From the NCBI GenBank assembly GCA_028275745.1, contig JAPWUB010000003.1, positions 1-40,011 of the forward strand: 40,011 nt of DNA, in the 5' to 3' direction. The position numbers were made by a program, and so were the translations under genes. The DNA comes from Desulfurococcales archaeon (GTDB taxonomy: Archaea > Thermoproteota > Thermoprotei_A > Sulfolobales > Ignisphaeraceae). Under the pieces are notes generated by a model. It was not told the origin of the DNA. It saw only the letters and a list, made by a program, of their open reading frames with translations, and searched no databases. Of this stretch, positions 1-12,659 are shown piece after piece (within the stretch, counting starts at the first letter, position 1; every line of letters starts with the position of its first letter).

Positions 1-1265
1 AGTGGTGGGAAGTCGCTGTACTTCTCTATTACTAGCGGCTTTAGTGGCTTAAACTTTATTATTGCTATATCTCCCTGCTTAATGAAGGGCGGATTCTTCT
101 CCGTAATTTGACCTGTTCTCGGATCTAATTTACCTACTATCTCTACAATTCTGCATGGCACGCTAGCTGTATGTACATGTATTACAGGTGTGTATCCTGG
201 TGCTATTGCTGTTGGGTGCCACACAATCATTACTCTTGCTGTAAACTCTTCTACTACTGTCGGTGGGTGTGTTGGGTGTCCTGCTACATCGCCTCTCTTT
301 ATCTGCTCTTTTGACACACCCCTTACGTTAAAGCCTATGTTGTCACCTGGTACAGCCTTCTCTATCCTCTGATGATGCATCTCAATACTTCTGACTTCGC
401 CTGACACATTAGGTGGCATGAAGACTACTGTATCGCCTACTTTGAGTACCCCTGTCTCAACTCTGCCTACGGGTACTGTACCTACTCCAGATATTGAGAA
501 TACCTCTGATATTGGTATTCTCAGTGGCTTATCAATTGGTTTTGGAGGCTCCTTAACAGCGTCAAGGGCTTCAAGTAGTGTTCTAGCACCGTTGAATCCG
601 TACTTCTTCTTGAATTCAGCAATCTTTTGGTCATTCCACCACGGCATGTTGCTGCTGGGCTTTGTCACATTGTCTCCTACCCAGCCAGATACCGGAACGA
701 ATGTCACGTTCTCTGGTTTGTAGCCTATTGATTTAAGGAACTTCCCAACAATCTCTACTACCTCGAGGAATCTCTGCTCTGAGTATGGAGGCTCTGTAAT
801 GTCCATCTTTGTTACTGCAACAATTAGCTGATCTATACCCATAGTCTTGGCTAGCAGAATGTGCTCTCTTGTTTGACCCTCAGGACTCATACCAGCCTCA
901 AATTCGCCCTTCTTAGCTGATACAACTAGTAATGCTACATCCGCTTGGCTAGCACCAGTAATCATGTTCTTTACGAAGTCTCTGTGACCTGGAGCGTCGA
1001 TAATTGTGTAGTAATATTTGTTTGTTTCGAACTTCCTATACGCCAAAGATATTGTTAACCCTCTTTCCCTTTCCTCCTTTAGCCTGTCTAAAAGCCATGC
1101 GTACTTCTCGCTCTCCTTACCAGCCTTTATAGCTGCTTCCACAGTTTCTTTCCACGTCTTCTCGTCCACCGCTCCTGTCTCAACAAGTAGCCTTCCAACT
1201 AGGGTGCTCTTTCCATGATCTACATGACCTATTATAACAATGTTTAAGTGTGGTTTTTGGCTCAT
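1..1265 (-). CDS. tuf: Translation elongation factor EF-1 alpha, 3' end cut by window edge
   Basis: Reverse-strand translation starts [27 protein letters not shown] (GTPase G1 motif); lies next to rps7/rps12 as expected; not in the ORF track because its stop is outside the window. Confidence 0.95.
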   Translation of the reverse strand, partial: MSQKPHLNIVIIGHVDHGKSTLVGRLLVETGAVDEKTWKETVEAAIKAGKESEKYAWLLDRLKEERERGLTISLAYRKFETNKYYYTIIDAPGHRDFVKNMITGASQADVALLVVSAKKGEFEAGMSPEGQTREHILLAKTMGIDQLIVAVTKMDITEPPYSEQRFLEVVEIVGKFLKSIGYKPENVTFVPVSGWVGDNVTKPSSNMPWWNDQKIAEFKKKYGFNGARTLLEALDAVKEPPKPIDKPLRIPISEVFSISGVGTVPVGRVETGVLKVGDTVVFMPPNVSGEVRSIEMHHQRIEKAVPGDNIGFNVRGVSKEQIKRGDVAGHPTHPPTVVEEFTARVMIVWHPTAIAPGYTPVIHVHTASVPCRIVEIVGKLDPRTGQITEKNPPFIKQGDIAIIKFKPLKPLVIEKYSDFPP

Positions 1266-1457
1266 AACTTACCCCACTACGTAGTCACTAGACTTTACAT
1301 TACAATTTATTGGGCTAGAACTTATAAGTGTATTGCAACTAAGGAATGAAATTAACTGCCTAGCTACAGGTAAGGACTTTAGGAGCTGACCCTCATTATT
1401 AACTGGATATGGAGCCCAATACGCAAAATGTAAAAAGGAAGCTGAATGTTATAGGCT

Positions 1458-2096
1458 TTACCTTGAGCTTAGTGCAATCCTCTCTATCTCCTCTTTCCTT
1501 TGTATTGCATAACTTTTTGGATCATTTGCTGCCGCTGCAATTATTTCATCTGCTAGGCACTCCTCTATAGGCTTTACTGATCTAAATGAGCAGAGAAATG
1601 CACCTTCAGTTATGTGTCTTATTGCAAGGTCCACTCTTCTCATTGGAGATACATCTACAGCTACATGGTATATTATACCACCATACATGATTCTTGTTGT
1701 TTCCTCACGCGGAGCTGCATTCTCAATTGCTCTTACAAGCACTTGTAAGGGGTTCTCCTTGGTCCTCGCATAGATAAGCTCAAACGCCATCTTAACTATG
1801 TTGTAGGCCAGATGCTTCTTGCCAGTGTTCTTTGCTTTCCTCATAAGCCTGTTTACGAGCCTTTCAACTATTGGTACTTCTGCTTTACCAAATCTTCTTT
1901 TTGCATGTCGTCCACCAGTGTGTGGAACTATCACCGGTTTTAATGATATGTACTTCTTTAGGCTTGGATCAAGAACTACAACATCTCTGTAGCTCCACTT
2001 ACCGAACAACTTGATTGAGTCTAGGTCTGCTATAATGTCTGATAACCTAAGCTGTGCGGCTATTTGTTGAGACATGTTATTCTGTTCTTCGCTCAA
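1458..2096 (-). CDS. rps7: 30S ribosomal protein S7
   Basis: ORF with archaeal S7 sequence ([26 protein letters not shown]); conserved gene order. Confidence 0.95.
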   Translation of the reverse strand: MSEEQNNMSQQIAAQLRLSDIIADLDSIKLFGKWSYRDVVVLDPSLKKYISLKPVIVPHTGGRHAKRRFGKAEVPIVERLVNRLMRKAKNTGKKHLAYNIVKMAFELIYARTKENPLQVLVRAIENAAPREETTRIMYGGIIYHVAVDVSPMRRVDLAIRHITEGAFLCSFRSVKPIEECLADEIIAAAANDPKSYAIQRKEEIERIALSSR

Positions 2097-2102
2097 TGCA
2101 TC

Positions 2103-2546
2103 CTACCTCATAGGCTTCTGCTTCTTTCCTTTAAGAAGCTCTGTTAAGGCAACACCATTTACTGCTATAACCTTGTACTTAACACCCGGCAAATCGCCCA
2201 TGGACTTCCCTCTACTACCGCCAATTCCTACTATAAGCACCTCATCGTGTTCGTCTATGAAGTTCAAGCCACCGTCGTATGGAACGAAAGCTGTTACAAC
2301 CTTACCATTTTTGATTAGCTGTACCCTCACACACTTTCTCACTGCAGCATTGGGTTGTCTAGCTTCCACACCTACCTTTTCAAGTACTATTCCTCTAGCC
2401 ATTGGCGCTCCTTCTAATGGATCGTACTTCTTTTTAAGCTGTAGCATACGTATCCTAAAATCTCTTTGAGACCATCTGAACTTTAGCCTTTTCTTCTCCA
2501 ACTTTCTAGCAGCGAAAAGACCGTTTGGAGCTTTCTTTCCAGGCAA
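2103..2546 (-). CDS. rps12: 30S ribosomal protein S12
   Basis: [27 protein letters not shown]...[19 protein letters not shown], typical archaeal/eukaryotic S12 (S23e). Confidence 0.97.
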   Translation of the reverse strand: MPGKKAPNGLFAARKLEKKRLKFRWSQRDFRIRMLQLKKKYDPLEGAPMARGIVLEKVGVEARQPNAAVRKCVRVQLIKNGKVVTAFVPYDGGLNFIDEHDEVLIVGIGGSRGKSMGDLPGVKYKVIAVNGVALTELLKGKKQKPMR

Positions 2547-2667
2547 GCACCTCCTCCCTACTTCATTTATAATTATATGGTTTTACCCAGCATTTAAGCT
2601 AATCATATTAGCTATTAGTAGTCTTGGTTTATAAAGCTTGATGTTGCATCTAACAACACAGTTACTG

Positions 2668-3141
2668 CTAATATATGACAACGTTGTCAATGTCGAAATA
2701 CCTCTTGAGCAGTAGCCTTGCTTTGATGACGTTTCTTCCATTCCTACCTATGGCTAGGCCCTTATCCTTAGGGTCTACATACACGTAGACAACTTTTCTG
2801 TTTGGTGATGCAATTAGTTGTACTCTGTAAACTCTAGCAGGCATGAATATGTTTTTGACAAAGTCCTCTAAGTTGTCTGCCCAACCAACAACCTCTACAT
2901 CCTTTCCAAACATTTTGGCTAAGTACTTAACGTTAAGCCCTTTCTTTCCAACAGCTAGACCCACCTTATCGCTGTCTACAACAAATATTATTGTGTTTAA
3001 TTCTTCACTTACTATACAGTCTTTTGGTGTTACTGAGGTGATGTCTTGGAAGACTGACATATACTTTAATTCTTCCATTGTAAATTTTACATTGAATTGA
3101 GGCTTTATTTCGGAGGGCTTTGTTGCCACTTCATGCATCAC
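2668..3141 (-). CDS. nusA: NusA-like transcription factor (two KH domains)
   Basis: VGLAVGKKGLNVKYLAKMFGKDVEVVGW and GLAIGRNGRNVIKARLLLKRYF KH motifs; conserved synteny. Confidence 0.93.
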   Translation of the reverse strand: MMHEVATKPSEIKPQFNVKFTMEELKYMSVFQDITSVTPKDCIVSEELNTIIFVVDSDKVGLAVGKKGLNVKYLAKMFGKDVEVVGWADNLEDFVKNIFMPARVYRVQLIASPNRKVVYVYVDPKDKGLAIGRNGRNVIKARLLLKRYFDIDNVVIY

Positions 3142-3142
3142 C

Positions 3143-3460
3143 CTACATCTTTACAAAAGGTTTTAGCGAGTCTTCAGAGACTTGCCCTAAGTCTATTATC
3201 CCAGCAAAGGCTACTGAAAAAGGCTTGCCCAGAACAGTTCCTAGCTCTCTATTTGTTCCTGGGTAGCTAATTATTGGTATTCCTGAGAGCTTAGCGTAAT
3301 GCTCAATATCGCTTCTCAGCGATTCTGGCGCATTACTTGAAATGATTATGTATTTAACTTTACCCCACTTCACATGTTTTAAGGTTTGATTAAATCCTAT
3401 GACGATCTTTCCTGTCCTTACAACAAATTTTAGTATATTGTCTAATACCTCACGCGACAT
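3143..3460 (-). CDS. rpl30e: 50S ribosomal protein L30e
   Basis: L7Ae/L30e-fold sequence; between nusA and rpoA2 as in other crenarchaea. Confidence 0.92.
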   Translation of the reverse strand: MSREVLDNILKFVVRTGKIVIGFNQTLKHVKWGKVKYIIISSNAPESLRSDIEHYAKLSGIPIISYPGTNRELGTVLGKPFSVAFAGIIDLGQVSEDSLKPFVKM

Positions 3461-3476
3461 TTTCTTCTACCTTCAC

Positions 3477-4667
3477 CTACTCCTTCATATATGGATTGTA
3501 AACAACTCTTGTTTTTGCTGTACCTACAGGTATATAGCTGCCTACAATAACATTTTCTGCCACTCCTAAAAGCTCATCTACCTCGCCTCTTACGGCAGCA
3601 TCAACGAGGTTCTTAACTGTAACTTCGAATGCTGCTCTTGCTAATGGACTGCTCTTCATGCCAACAACGCCATGCCTACCAATAGCCTTCACGGTACCTG
3701 TACGAGTCATCATGTCTGCTACTAGCATTACATGTCTTATATCTACATCTAGACCTTGCTCTTCTAGGACATTCAATATTTCCTCAATTAAGGCTGCTCT
3801 AGCAGCCTCAATGCCTAGTACCGCTTCGATTTCCTTTATATTGTTTGTTCTTATCCTCCTGTGATCAATTTCCTCAAACTGAAGGAGCTCTACCAGGTTA
3901 CTACCTTCACAAACAAGCACGTACTCGTCTCCTCTTCGCTGAATAATTACCTTGTTTATTCCTTTAACGCCCTTAATCCTTGTTTGCAGTATCTTCTCCC
4001 TAATTTTCTCAACTTGTGTTGGGTCTATAGCTTCTTCAAACTCTATTACGATCTGATATGGGTTCTCTGAGCTTTGAGTTATCTTAGCTTTCTTAATGGA
4101 TTTCTGGAGAGCCTTGATCACATCATCTACATCAACACCTTTGTCTTTAAGCATGTCTGCATCTAGCGTAAGTACCATTGCGTTACTTAGGAAATCAATG
4201 TCGATTCTAAGCGTTACATTAACAACTTTTGTAAGTTCAATTCTTTGCGCAATTTTCACAGCCATTTCTCTATCCTTGCTATACTCAGGCTTTAGGTAAA
4301 CATATGTCAGAGGTGTGGAGGGAACCTTCTTGGCATCTACAAGCTCTATTAGTCTAGGTAGTCCTAGAGTCACATTAAGCTCTCTGACACCAGCGTAGTG
4401 GAACGTTCTCAGGGTCATCTGAGTACTTGGCTCACCTATGCTCTGAGCTGCGACAACACCTACAGGTTCTCCAGGTTCTACCATGTTTGCCTGAGCTTCT
4501 CTTTCAACTTCATTAATTATTTTCTCCAATGATTCCTCAGTTAGCTGAAACCTCTTTAGCGCTTGCTTAATCTCCTCAACAATATTCTTTGGGAGCCTAT
4601 CGCTTAACCTCTCCTCAACAATTCTATCAATTGTTGATGGGTTCAGAGATCCGTTTCCAGAGCTCAT
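3477..4667 (-). CDS. rpoA2: DNA-directed RNA polymerase subunit A''
   Basis: [28 protein letters not shown] motif. Confidence 0.97.
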   Translation of the reverse strand: MSSGNGSLNPSTIDRIVEERLSDRLPKNIVEEIKQALKRFQLTEESLEKIINEVEREAQANMVEPGEPVGVVAAQSIGEPSTQMTLRTFHYAGVRELNVTLGLPRLIELVDAKKVPSTPLTYVYLKPEYSKDREMAVKIAQRIELTKVVNVTLRIDIDFLSNAMVLTLDADMLKDKGVDVDDVIKALQKSIKKAKITQSSENPYQIVIEFEEAIDPTQVEKIREKILQTRIKGVKGINKVIIQRRGDEYVLVCEGSNLVELLQFEEIDHRRIRTNNIKEIEAVLGIEAARAALIEEILNVLEEQGLDVDIRHVMLVADMMTRTGTVKAIGRHGVVGMKSSPLARAAFEVTVKNLVDAAVRGEVDELLGVAENVIVGSYIPVGTAKTRVVYNPYMKE

Positions 4668-7327
4668 TACATTGCTCCCCCAAGCACGCGCTCAATCACT
4701 CTCTCAACATTCAATAGCTTACCGTGCGGAGCTTTTGATGGGTCTGCTTTATCTTCTCCATATGCAAACTGAATTATAGAGCCTGTTGAGTCCCTCACTG
4801 TATAGTCGTACTCTACATACAGATCCAGTAAAGCATTTATGAGCCTGCGCTGCATGTATCCACTTTGTGATGTTCTTACAGCTGTATCTACCAAACCCTC
4901 TCTACCGCCAGCTGCATGCATAAACATCTCTGTTACTGAGAGACCTGAGCAAAAACTGTTCACAACAAAACCTCTCGCTATGGCGCCTAGATCATTCCTC
5001 TTGAAGTGAGGTAAATATCTCCCCATATATCCCCTCCATATCCTCTCACCACGCACAGTCATCTGACCTAGAGTCGCCATCATTTGTGTCAAGTTCAACA
5101 CATTTCCTCTAGCACCGGTTCTAGCCATTGCAAACGCGAAGTTGATAGGACTCAACTTTGATACTACAAGCTCTCCTGCTCTATCTCGTGCTTCAGCTAG
5201 AACCTCTAGAATCTTTATTTCAAGGCTTTCCTCAAGTGACCTACCTGGCACTACCTCAAGCTCCCTCCTAACATATCGGTCTACTAAATCCTTCACCTTT
5301 TCAAATGCTTTATTGAGGATATCAATTATTTGTTTCCTTGTCTCTTCATCTACTTCAACATCATCTAGACGTAGTGTGAAGCCCTTAATTTCAAGAGTTC
5401 TTATGAAGAGCCTAAACACCCTATCCATAAATGTCGCACAAGTTTCAACACCATACTCTTTACAAAGCCAGTAAAGTAGGCTATCTTGCTGCTCTGCACC
5501 AATAGGCTTCTTGTCAAGCACACCCATTAATAGCTTGCCCTGCTTCACAACTATGTAAGAGTCCCAGAAGCAGTTAATATCATCACACCTTAGGTTACCT
5601 GATGAAATGTTGGACTTTCCATGGTAATTGAAGTTCTCGGGCAGGAAAAGACTAACCACTTGTTTTCCTGTCCAGTACTTCTTAGGCGATAATATCGCTG
5701 GTTCAGGAAGCTCCTTTACTATTCCTGCTGCTGCAAGAAGCTCTACTACCTCTTCTTTCTCTAGTAGTGTAGACTTAATGGTTAAGATGTAGGCGCCGCT
5801 TACATAGTCCTGGATGGCGCCTATTATTACTCCTCCATACCTTGGTGTAAGTATGTGATTCTGAACCTTTAGGAGAATTCTTGCCTCAGCTCTCGCATCC
5901 TCTGTTTGCGGAACGTGTAAGTTCATTTCATCCCCATCAAAGTCCGCATTGTATGGCGGACAGACCGCTAGATGAAGTCGGAATGTTCTGCCTGGCAAGA
6001 CCTTGACTACGTGACCCATCATAGACATTCTATGTAGTGATGGTTGTCTATTGAATAGGACTATGTCTCCATCCTTTATATGCCTCTCAACAATGTAGCC
6101 TGGAGCAAGCGACTCTGCGATACTCTTTCTATCCCTCACATACCTAAGATCAATTCTTCTCCCATCTGGCGTAACAATATAGTTTGCACCAGGCCACTTA
6201 TAGGGTCCATTAAGTACATACTTCCTAAGCTCCTCAATATTCCATTCAGTAACCTTCTCAGGTACTGTCAAGACCTTCGCTATTTCTACAGGTACTCCAA
6301 CTTCGTTGATGCTAAGATAGGGGTCAGGACTTATAACAGTTCTTGCAGAAAAGTCTACTCTTTTACCAGATAAATTCCCTCTAAACCTGCCCTCTTTGCC
6401 TCTTAATCTCTGTGCCAAAGTCTTTAATGGTCTCCCAGACCTGTGCTTTGCTGGAGGCAGACCAGGCACTTCGTTATCAAGATATGTTGTTACATGGTAC
6501 TGCAGAAGCTCCCATAGATCATCGATTATAATCTCTGGTGCACCCGACGCTAGATGTTCCCTCAGCCTCTCATTCGTCCTAACTATATCAACAAGCTTAT
6601 GCGTTAAATCATCTTCCGATCTAATACCTGTTTCAATTAGTATTGATGGTCTTATTGATGTTGGTGGCACTGGTAGAACTGTTAATACCATCCACTCTGG
6701 TCGCGCATCTTTAGGGTCATAACCTAGTAGTTCAAGATCTTCATTTGGTATCATCTCTAATCTTCTTCTAATCTCCCTTGGATTAAGCCTTATTTTATCT
6801 CGTGTTTCTGGATCCTCCTCGTAGAAAGTGATAGGCTTCTCGAGCCTAATCTTAGGCTGCTTAGCTCCACAATATGGGCAAACAGACGCCTTCATCGCTT
6901 GCCTCTTTATGTTCTCTGCAAAGAGTTTAGCAAGGTACGGATGCCTCTCCCTAAGCTTTAGCAAGTACCTCCTATACTTTTCAAAGACTTCTGGCGGTAT
7001 CTTGAGCCTACCACAACGTGGACACGTCGCCTTAAGCAAGTCATATATATGTTTAACAAACAGAACGTTTATCACGGGTAATGCTAGCTCAATATGCCCA
7101 AAATGCCCTGGGCAAGCCTTCATTGTATTGCCGCAGACAGGGCAAACCTGGCCAGGTTCTATAGCACCTAGTCTCGGATCCATTACTGAAAACGCTTTTG
7201 GAGTACCATCTTCATAGTATGTCTCTGGCGAGGTTACTTGAACAACTGACATCTTTCTTATTTCATCGGGGGATAGAATGCCAAACTTTACTGCTGCAAT
7301 AACTTTCTCTTCACTCATTAATAACAC
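4667..7327 (-). CDS. rpoA1: DNA-directed RNA polymerase subunit A'
   Basis: [15 protein letters not shown] catalytic motif; [21 protein letters not shown] zinc motif. Confidence 0.98.
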   Translation of the reverse strand: MLLMSEEKVIAAVKFGILSPDEIRKMSVVQVTSPETYYEDGTPKAFSVMDPRLGAIEPGQVCPVCGNTMKACPGHFGHIELALPVINVLFVKHIYDLLKATCPRCGRLKIPPEVFEKYRRYLLKLRERHPYLAKLFAENIKRQAMKASVCPYCGAKQPKIRLEKPITFYEEDPETRDKIRLNPREIRRRLEMIPNEDLELLGYDPKDARPEWMVLTVLPVPPTSIRPSILIETGIRSEDDLTHKLVDIVRTNERLREHLASGAPEIIIDDLWELLQYHVTTYLDNEVPGLPPAKHRSGRPLKTLAQRLRGKEGRFRGNLSGKRVDFSARTVISPDPYLSINEVGVPVEIAKVLTVPEKVTEWNIEELRKYVLNGPYKWPGANYIVTPDGRRIDLRYVRDRKSIAESLAPGYIVERHIKDGDIVLFNRQPSLHRMSMMGHVVKVLPGRTFRLHLAVCPPYNADFDGDEMNLHVPQTEDARAEARILLKVQNHILTPRYGGVIIGAIQDYVSGAYILTIKSTLLEKEEVVELLAAAGIVKELPEPAILSPKKYWTGKQVVSLFLPENFNYHGKSNISSGNLRCDDINCFWDSYIVVKQGKLLMGVLDKKPIGAEQQDSLLYWLCKEYGVETCATFMDRVFRLFIRTLEIKGFTLRLDDVEVDEETRKQIIDILNKAFEKVKDLVDRYVRRELEVVPGRSLEESLEIKILEVLAEARDRAGELVVSKLSPINFAFAMARTGARGNVLNLTQMMATLGQMTVRGERIWRGYMGRYLPHFKRNDLGAIARGFVVNSFCSGLSVTEMFMHAAGGREGLVDTAVRTSQSGYMQRRLINALLDLYVEYDYTVRDSTGSIIQFAYGEDKADPSKAPHGKLLNVERVIERVLGGAM

Positions 7328-7333
7328 CCTTCC

Positions 7334-10300
7334 TTACATGCCATACTTCTTAATCTTGTCGGTTAATATAAGCCTGGGCCTTATGCCCATACTCATAAGC
7401 TCTTGAATTAGTAGCTTAAAGGCGTACGGAACTGTAACTGGGTGCAACACTCCTTTATCACCATGTATCGGGCATTCATAGGTCTCTCTCTTCTTGTTAT
7501 ACCATCCAATAAAGCCGCAGAGCTCACAAACATAGATTACCGTCTTATCAGAGCTTTCAAGCATTCTCTCTTTCAGTAGTGCTGAGGCTCCATGACCTAT
7601 TAGTGTATCCCTTTCCATCTCACCAAACCTAAGACCTCCCTCTCTAGATCTGCCCTCTGTAGGCTGTCTCGTCAGAATCTGCACAGGTCCCTTTGCCCTT
7701 GCATGTATCTTGTCTGCAACCATGTGATGTAGCTTCTGATAGTAGACTATGCCTATAAATATTGGGTTGCCTATGAGCTCACCAGTTCTACCATCATACA
7801 TAGGCTCAGTGCCATCCATCGGATAGCCGAATACAAGTAGTTGTTTCTTTAGATCCTCTATACTCTCCTCAAAGAATGGTGTGCCATCGACAAACTTCCC
7901 TCTGAGAGCAGCTACCTTGCCTGCTATGCTTTCCATGAGCTGCCCTAACGTCATTCTCGATGGAAGTGCATGCGGATTTATGATTACGTCTGGTGTTATT
8001 CCATCAGGTGTGTAGGGCATGTCGTATTGAGGTATAAGGGCTCCTATAACACCTTTCTGGCCATGCCTTGAAGCAAACTTGTCTCCAACCTCTGGTACCC
8101 TAAGGTCTCTAACCTTAACCTTAACTATTCTGTAACCTTCAGCAGACGTTGATATAAATACTGTATCTACCCAGCCACTCTCACCATGCCTTACAGTAAC
8201 TGAAGCGTCTTTCCTTCTCTGTGCAAGTATTCCATAACCCTTGAACTCCTCTACAAACCTAGGTGGACTAGTCTTACCTATTAAAGCCTCACCTCCTTTT
8301 ACGAATATCTCTACCTTTGCTATTCCATCTTCCTCCAGCTTTGCATAAGCGTCCTTGCCTCTGTAACCTAGAACCTTAGAATCTGGTATCTCGATTTTAT
8401 CTTCCTGACCACCAGGATACTTAAGCTCTTCAGTAGAGTAGAGCCTGAAGAAGCTCGACCTTGCAAGACCTCTATCAACTGACGACTTATTCATTATAAT
8501 TGCGTCTTCCATATTATAACCGGTAAAGCTCATAACAGCAACAACCATGTTTTGACCTGATGGCCTATCATTGTATCCTATGAGTTGCAGAGCCCTTGTT
8601 TGAACTAATGGCATCTGTGGATAGTGTAGTATATGTGACCTTGTTTCGGGCCTCAGAACAAAGTTCGCCATGTAGAATCCTAGTGCTTGCTTAGCCATAG
8701 CAGACTGGTAGGCATTTCTAGGCGACTGATTATGCTCTGCATATGGTATTGTTGAAGCTGCTACTCCCATTATTGCAGGAGGCCATATCTCAACATGTGT
8801 CGTTTCTGGGGTTATCTCCTCCGGGTGTAAAGCTATTAAAGCATTCTCCTCTTCTTCGGCATCAAGAAGCTCAACAACCCCCTCTTTTAGTAGCACCTCA
8901 AAGGGTTCTCCACGCTTAATCCTCTCAATATGCTCTTTGGTTATCTTGAGCTCGCCATTCTCAACAACTAGAAGTGGTCTTAATATCCTACCAGAATCTG
9001 TGTTAATGTGAATCTCATTAATGTACTGAGTCTTGAAAAACGCTATGCCAACTTCGTACTGTATTTTGCCACTCCTCCTTAGCTTCCTCAACTCCTTAAC
9101 CAACTCTTCACCTCTTGGATGATAACCTACGAGAGTTCCATTGAGGAATACCTTGGTCCAGCCAAGTACTGTACCGGGGTCAAGTTCATTATTTCTCAGT
9201 TTATTGAATACATCTAATGCTGGTATCATGCCTAGAGAGTAAAGAGCTTGTAAAACATCCTCTTCTGGCGCACCAACAGAAATTGTAGCCATGAGTGCTA
9301 AGTTCTTGACAAGACCGCAGTTAGGTCCTTCAGGAGTCTCAAAAGGACATATCCTGCCAAACTGAGTACCGTGAAGATCTCTTGCCTCAAAATGAGGCTG
9401 GCTTCTGCTTAATGGCGATATCACTCTTCTCATATGACTTAGGGATGAGAGCCAGTTTGTTCTATCAAGTATTTGTGTAACGCCTGTTCTTCCACCAATC
9501 CATGTGCCTGTCGCCATTGCATGCCTTATTCTCTCAGTGACTATATCACTTCTGGCGTAAAGCGCTATGTTTATCTTTCTACCCTTAACCTTAGCTCTTT
9601 CAAGCTGGTACCTAAGGTCTCGTAAAAACGCTTTAAATGCTACCCTAAATAGCTGAGCAAGTAAGTCACCGGCTAGCCTTACCCTCTTATTGGCGTAGTG
9701 ATCCCTATCATCTGGAGGTCTTCTGCCTAAAACAAGCTCTAGCAACTTGTTTGCCATCTGCCCTAAAAACAGCGCTTTCTTAATTCTGTCTTCAGGGCTT
9801 GTTCCTAGGTGTGGAAGGAAGTAGTGGTCAAGGACGTACTTTGCACGCTCAATTCTGCTTTCTCTTGTTTGCCCTATTGCTACACGTGACCCTATGTAAT
9901 CCAGAGCGTCTTCAACTGTTTTTATGTCGCTTGCTTGGACAAATGATGGGAAGAGCTCCATCTGTATCTCTGGATCAGGAGATACTGCCAGGGCAATGTC
10001 TCTATCAGACTCTAATCCAAGTGCACGCATTAGTACTATGAATGGTATTTTACCTGGTACTGCAGGGAACGAAACATGCAACGTGCCATCTTTATGTCTA
10101 TCGAGAATTACAGGCACCCTGAAACCTGCAACAGATGATATTACTTTGGCTGTGTGAGTTACATTAAGGCTTTCCTGCCCATAATCAACCAAGACTCTGT
10201 TAGGTGCTAGATCCTCCTGAGCAACCACAATTCTTTCAGAGCCTCCTATTATGAAGTATCCTCCAGGATCCTTAGGGTCTTCCCCTATCTTAATAAGCTC

Positions 10301-10783
10301 TTCTTCGCTCATCTTGTGAAGAGGATCCGCCGCAGATTTAATCATTATTGGTATCTCTCCAACCAGAATCTCTACTGGATTACCTGGAACATCATTCTCT
10401 ACTGGTACGACAGTAATGTATAGTGGTGCTGCATATGTCAAATCCCTTAACCTGCACTCCATTGGCGTTATATTCTTGTTTACACTTCCATCAACCTCCC
10501 TTACTTGAGGCTCTCCTAATCTAAATCCTTTTATAATTAGCTTGAATCCTGGGATTGACGTCTCTATGACAGGCTCCTCTAATACGATTTCTCTCAACGT
10601 TCTCATTATAAACATATTGTATGACTCTATATGGTGCTTTGTAAGCCCCCTCTCCTTTATGAACTTCTCTATAATTGCCCATCTATCGTCTGGGCTAAGT
10701 ATCTGCGATTTTACATGAGCTTGTGGTATAGGACCTGTTGATGCAAAGATCTGCTCTCCTGAAACTATAGAGACACTGCTCAA
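7334..10783 (-). CDS. rpoB: DNA-directed RNA polymerase subunit B (single, unsplit)
   Basis: 1149-aa ORF with SFTGYNMEDAIIMNKSS and GDKFASRHGQKGVIG motifs. Confidence 0.98.
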   Translation of the reverse strand: MSSVSIVSGEQIFASTGPIPQAHVKSQILSPDDRWAIIEKFIKERGLTKHHIESYNMFIMRTLREIVLEEPVIETSIPGFKLIIKGFRLGEPQVREVDGSVNKNITPMECRLRDLTYAAPLYITVVPVENDVPGNPVEILVGEIPIMIKSAADPLHKMSEEELIKIGEDPKDPGGYFIIGGSERIVVAQEDLAPNRVLVDYGQESLNVTHTAKVISSVAGFRVPVILDRHKDGTLHVSFPAVPGKIPFIVLMRALGLESDRDIALAVSPDPEIQMELFPSFVQASDIKTVEDALDYIGSRVAIGQTRESRIERAKYVLDHYFLPHLGTSPEDRIKKALFLGQMANKLLELVLGRRPPDDRDHYANKRVRLAGDLLAQLFRVAFKAFLRDLRYQLERAKVKGRKINIALYARSDIVTERIRHAMATGTWIGGRTGVTQILDRTNWLSSLSHMRRVISPLSRSQPHFEARDLHGTQFGRICPFETPEGPNCGLVKNLALMATISVGAPEEDVLQALYSLGMIPALDVFNKLRNNELDPGTVLGWTKVFLNGTLVGYHPRGEELVKELRKLRRSGKIQYEVGIAFFKTQYINEIHINTDSGRILRPLLVVENGELKITKEHIERIKRGEPFEVLLKEGVVELLDAEEEENALIALHPEEITPETTHVEIWPPAIMGVAASTIPYAEHNQSPRNAYQSAMAKQALGFYMANFVLRPETRSHILHYPQMPLVQTRALQLIGYNDRPSGQNMVVAVMSFTGYNMEDAIIMNKSSVDRGLARSSFFRLYSTEELKYPGGQEDKIEIPDSKVLGYRGKDAYAKLEEDGIAKVEIFVKGGEALIGKTSPPRFVEEFKGYGILAQRRKDASVTVRHGESGWVDTVFISTSAEGYRIVKVKVRDLRVPEVGDKFASRHGQKGVIGALIPQYDMPYTPDGITPDVIINPHALPSRMTLGQLMESIAGKVAALRGKFVDGTPFFEESIEDLKKQLLVFGYPMDGTEPMYDGRTGELIGNPIFIGIVYYQKLHHMVADKIHARAKGPVQILTRQPTEGRSREGGLRFGEMERDTLIGHGASALLKERMLESSDKTVIYVCELCGFIGWYNKKRETYECPIHGDKGVLHPVTVPYAFKLLIQELMSMGIRPRLILTDKIKKYGM

Positions 10784-10789
10784 CGTGCT

Positions 10790-11056
10790 CTACCCCGGAA
10801 CCACGTATCGATAAACAACTATTTCACCACCTGTAGGACTCTTTCTAATAATCCTAACAATGTCCCCTGGCTTGGCACCAATAGCCTTTGCCACAGGATC
10901 GCTTGCTCTAAGCCATGGTAGTTGCTCAGGCTTCACACCATATTCTTTTAAAATCCTCATCCCTTCCTCAATGCTTAGAACCTCATGCTTAGGAACAAGC
11001 TCATGTTCAAGTATTTTTTGCGAGAGATCGCCTGTAATTTTCTTCCTACTAGGCAT
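10790..11056 (-). CDS. rpoH: DNA-directed RNA polymerase subunit H
   Basis: [14 protein letters not shown]...[41 protein letters not shown]. Confidence 0.96.
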   Translation of the reverse strand: MPSRKKITGDLSQKILEHELVPKHEVLSIEEGMRILKEYGVKPEQLPWLRASDPVAKAIGAKPGDIVRIIRKSPTGGEIVVYRYVVPG

Positions 11057-11241
11057 TAATTACACCAACCATTACATACCTAAATTATGTGAAGAAGCTT
11101 CATGCATCAATTGTGACTAGTACTTTCTTTAGTAGTTATCCTTATAAGCTCATCTCAGAAACAAGAAAACATAACAACTGAATCAAGCTACTAACAAAAC
11201 CTTATAAGCTTTAGCAAACAAAAGTGACACTGAAAAGCAAA

Positions 11242-11318
11242 GGGCCCGTAGCTCAGCTCGGTAGAGCGGCGGGCTTTTAACCCGTAGGTCCCGGGTTCAA
11301 ATCCCGGCGGGCCCGCCA
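11242..11318 (+). tRNA. tRNA-Lys(TTT), CCA encoded
   Basis: gggcccg/cgggccc acceptor, loop CTTTTAA, T arm GGGTTCAAATCCC, encoded CCA; TATA-like cttataagctt about 35 nt upstream. Confidence 0.96.
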
Positions 11319-11624
11319 CATCACATAACTTCCTAGGACTCATATAATAATTATGCTAAACAATCATCTACCTTACACTTAACATACTTAGGCAAAAACC
11401 TAGCTTCAGCTCAGATCCTGTGTAGGATTTGAGCCTGCCTTTTTTCTCAGCTTTGAAATGCCTTCCACTAGCATTAATCATAAAGACCAAGAAAACTACT
11501 ATTAGAGGCTTTTCATGCCAAAGATTTAGAAGGTTCAAAAATTATTCATGAGTTTGCAAGCTTGAGAGCATTGTGAACCAAGATTTGACTAAAAATACTT
11601 AGAATGGAAAGGATTTCAATTGTT

Positions 11625-11701
11625 TGGAGCCGCCGGCGGGATTTGAACCCGCGACCACCGGCTTACAAGGCCGGCGCTCTACCGAGCTGAGCTACGGCGG
11701 C
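11625..11701 (-). tRNA. tRNA-Thr(TGT), CCA encoded
   Basis: Reverse complement gccgccgtagctcagctcggtagagcgccggccttgtaagccggtggtcgcgggttcaaatcccgccggcggctcca; loop CTTGTAA. Confidence 0.95.
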
Positions 11702-11762
11702 TTCTAGTCAATTTTGTTTAATCGGCAGTACTTTTTGAGCTTTTCGTGTAATCTAATAGCGT

Positions 11763-12446
11763 ATGAAGAGCTTTTATACATGTATATCTGTAGTATTTTT
11801 AAGCTTGGTGCAACAATTGAGCAATCCTGAACTTGCCGAATATTTGCCTACATTTTATAGAGCTTATCTTCAGATATCGAATTTCATTTTAAACTCTCTC
11901 GCAGCAATAAAGCGTAGTCAGGTAGAGGCCTTCATCAATGTATTGGTTAAAGCGTATGAAGAAAAAAAGAAGGTGCTTGTTATTGGTGCAGGTAGAAGTG
12001 GTCTTGTCGGCAGAGCATTTGCGATGAGATTGAAGCATCTAGGCTACGATGTTTATGTGCTTGGAGACACTATAGTGTCGCCTGTTCATAAGGGTGATGT
12101 TGTTGTTGCCATATCTGGTTCTGGTAGAACAGCATTAATTGTGACAGCAGCTGAAGCTGCAAAGTCTGTTGGCGCAATAATTGTAGCCATAACTACATAC
12201 GTGGATTCACCACTAGCTAAATTGGCTGACATTGTTGTTGAAGTTCCGGGCAGAACAAAGTTGAGCACAGTTGAAGATTACTTTGCTAGACAGATACTAG
12301 GGATACATGAGCCCTTAGCTCCTCTAGGAACCTTATTCGAAGACTGTGCCATGGTTTTCCTAGATGCAGTAATAGCTGAGCTAATGCATAAGCTTGGAAA
12401 GGATGAAGAGGAGTTAAGAAAAATGCATGCAAACATTGAAATATAG
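11763..12446 (+). CDS. hxlB: SIS-domain protein, probable 6-phospho-3-hexuloisomerase
   Basis: [53 protein letters not shown]. Confidence 0.85.
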   Translation: MKSFYTCISVVFLSLVQQLSNPELAEYLPTFYRAYLQISNFILNSLAAIKRSQVEAFINVLVKAYEEKKKVLVIGAGRSGLVGRAFAMRLKHLGYDVYVLGDTIVSPVHKGDVVVAISGSGRTALIVTAAEAAKSVGAIIVAITTYVDSPLAKLADIVVEVPGRTKLSTVEDYFARQILGIHEPLAPLGTLFEDCAMVFLDAVIAELMHKLGKDEEELRKMHANIEI

Positions 12447-12659
12447 AGCCTCTAGAAAATATCTAGGAAAGAAATATTAAAACGAAGAGGTAGAAGTACT
12501 GTAATTCATTTCCTTACATAATATTCAAATCAAGCTTTATCTTAGTACTTGAACACGTCTTTTCTTAAGTGCATAGTTATTGTTTAAGAGAGACCTTAAG
12601 TAAATTGCTGTAAAAGATGCCTTAAAAACTTTAAAAGAATTGAAACCTATGCCTAGTGC

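Noticed and set aside
354-400. C/D-like string ctctgatgatgcatctcaatacttctgacttcgcctgaca
   Set aside because: Antisense to EF-1alpha codons; lacks an R before UGAUGA and the 12-nt spacing
5142-5474. Plus-strand ORFs opposite the rpo and ribosomal genes (e.g. 5142-5474, 6396-6722, 13141-13608, 418-723)
   Set aside because: Antisense to strongly conserved coding sequence, no recognisable domain; expected shadow ORFs
5560-5592. GTGATGA-12 nt-CTGG on minus strand
   Set aside because: Within rpoA1 codons; D box imperfect and no C'/D
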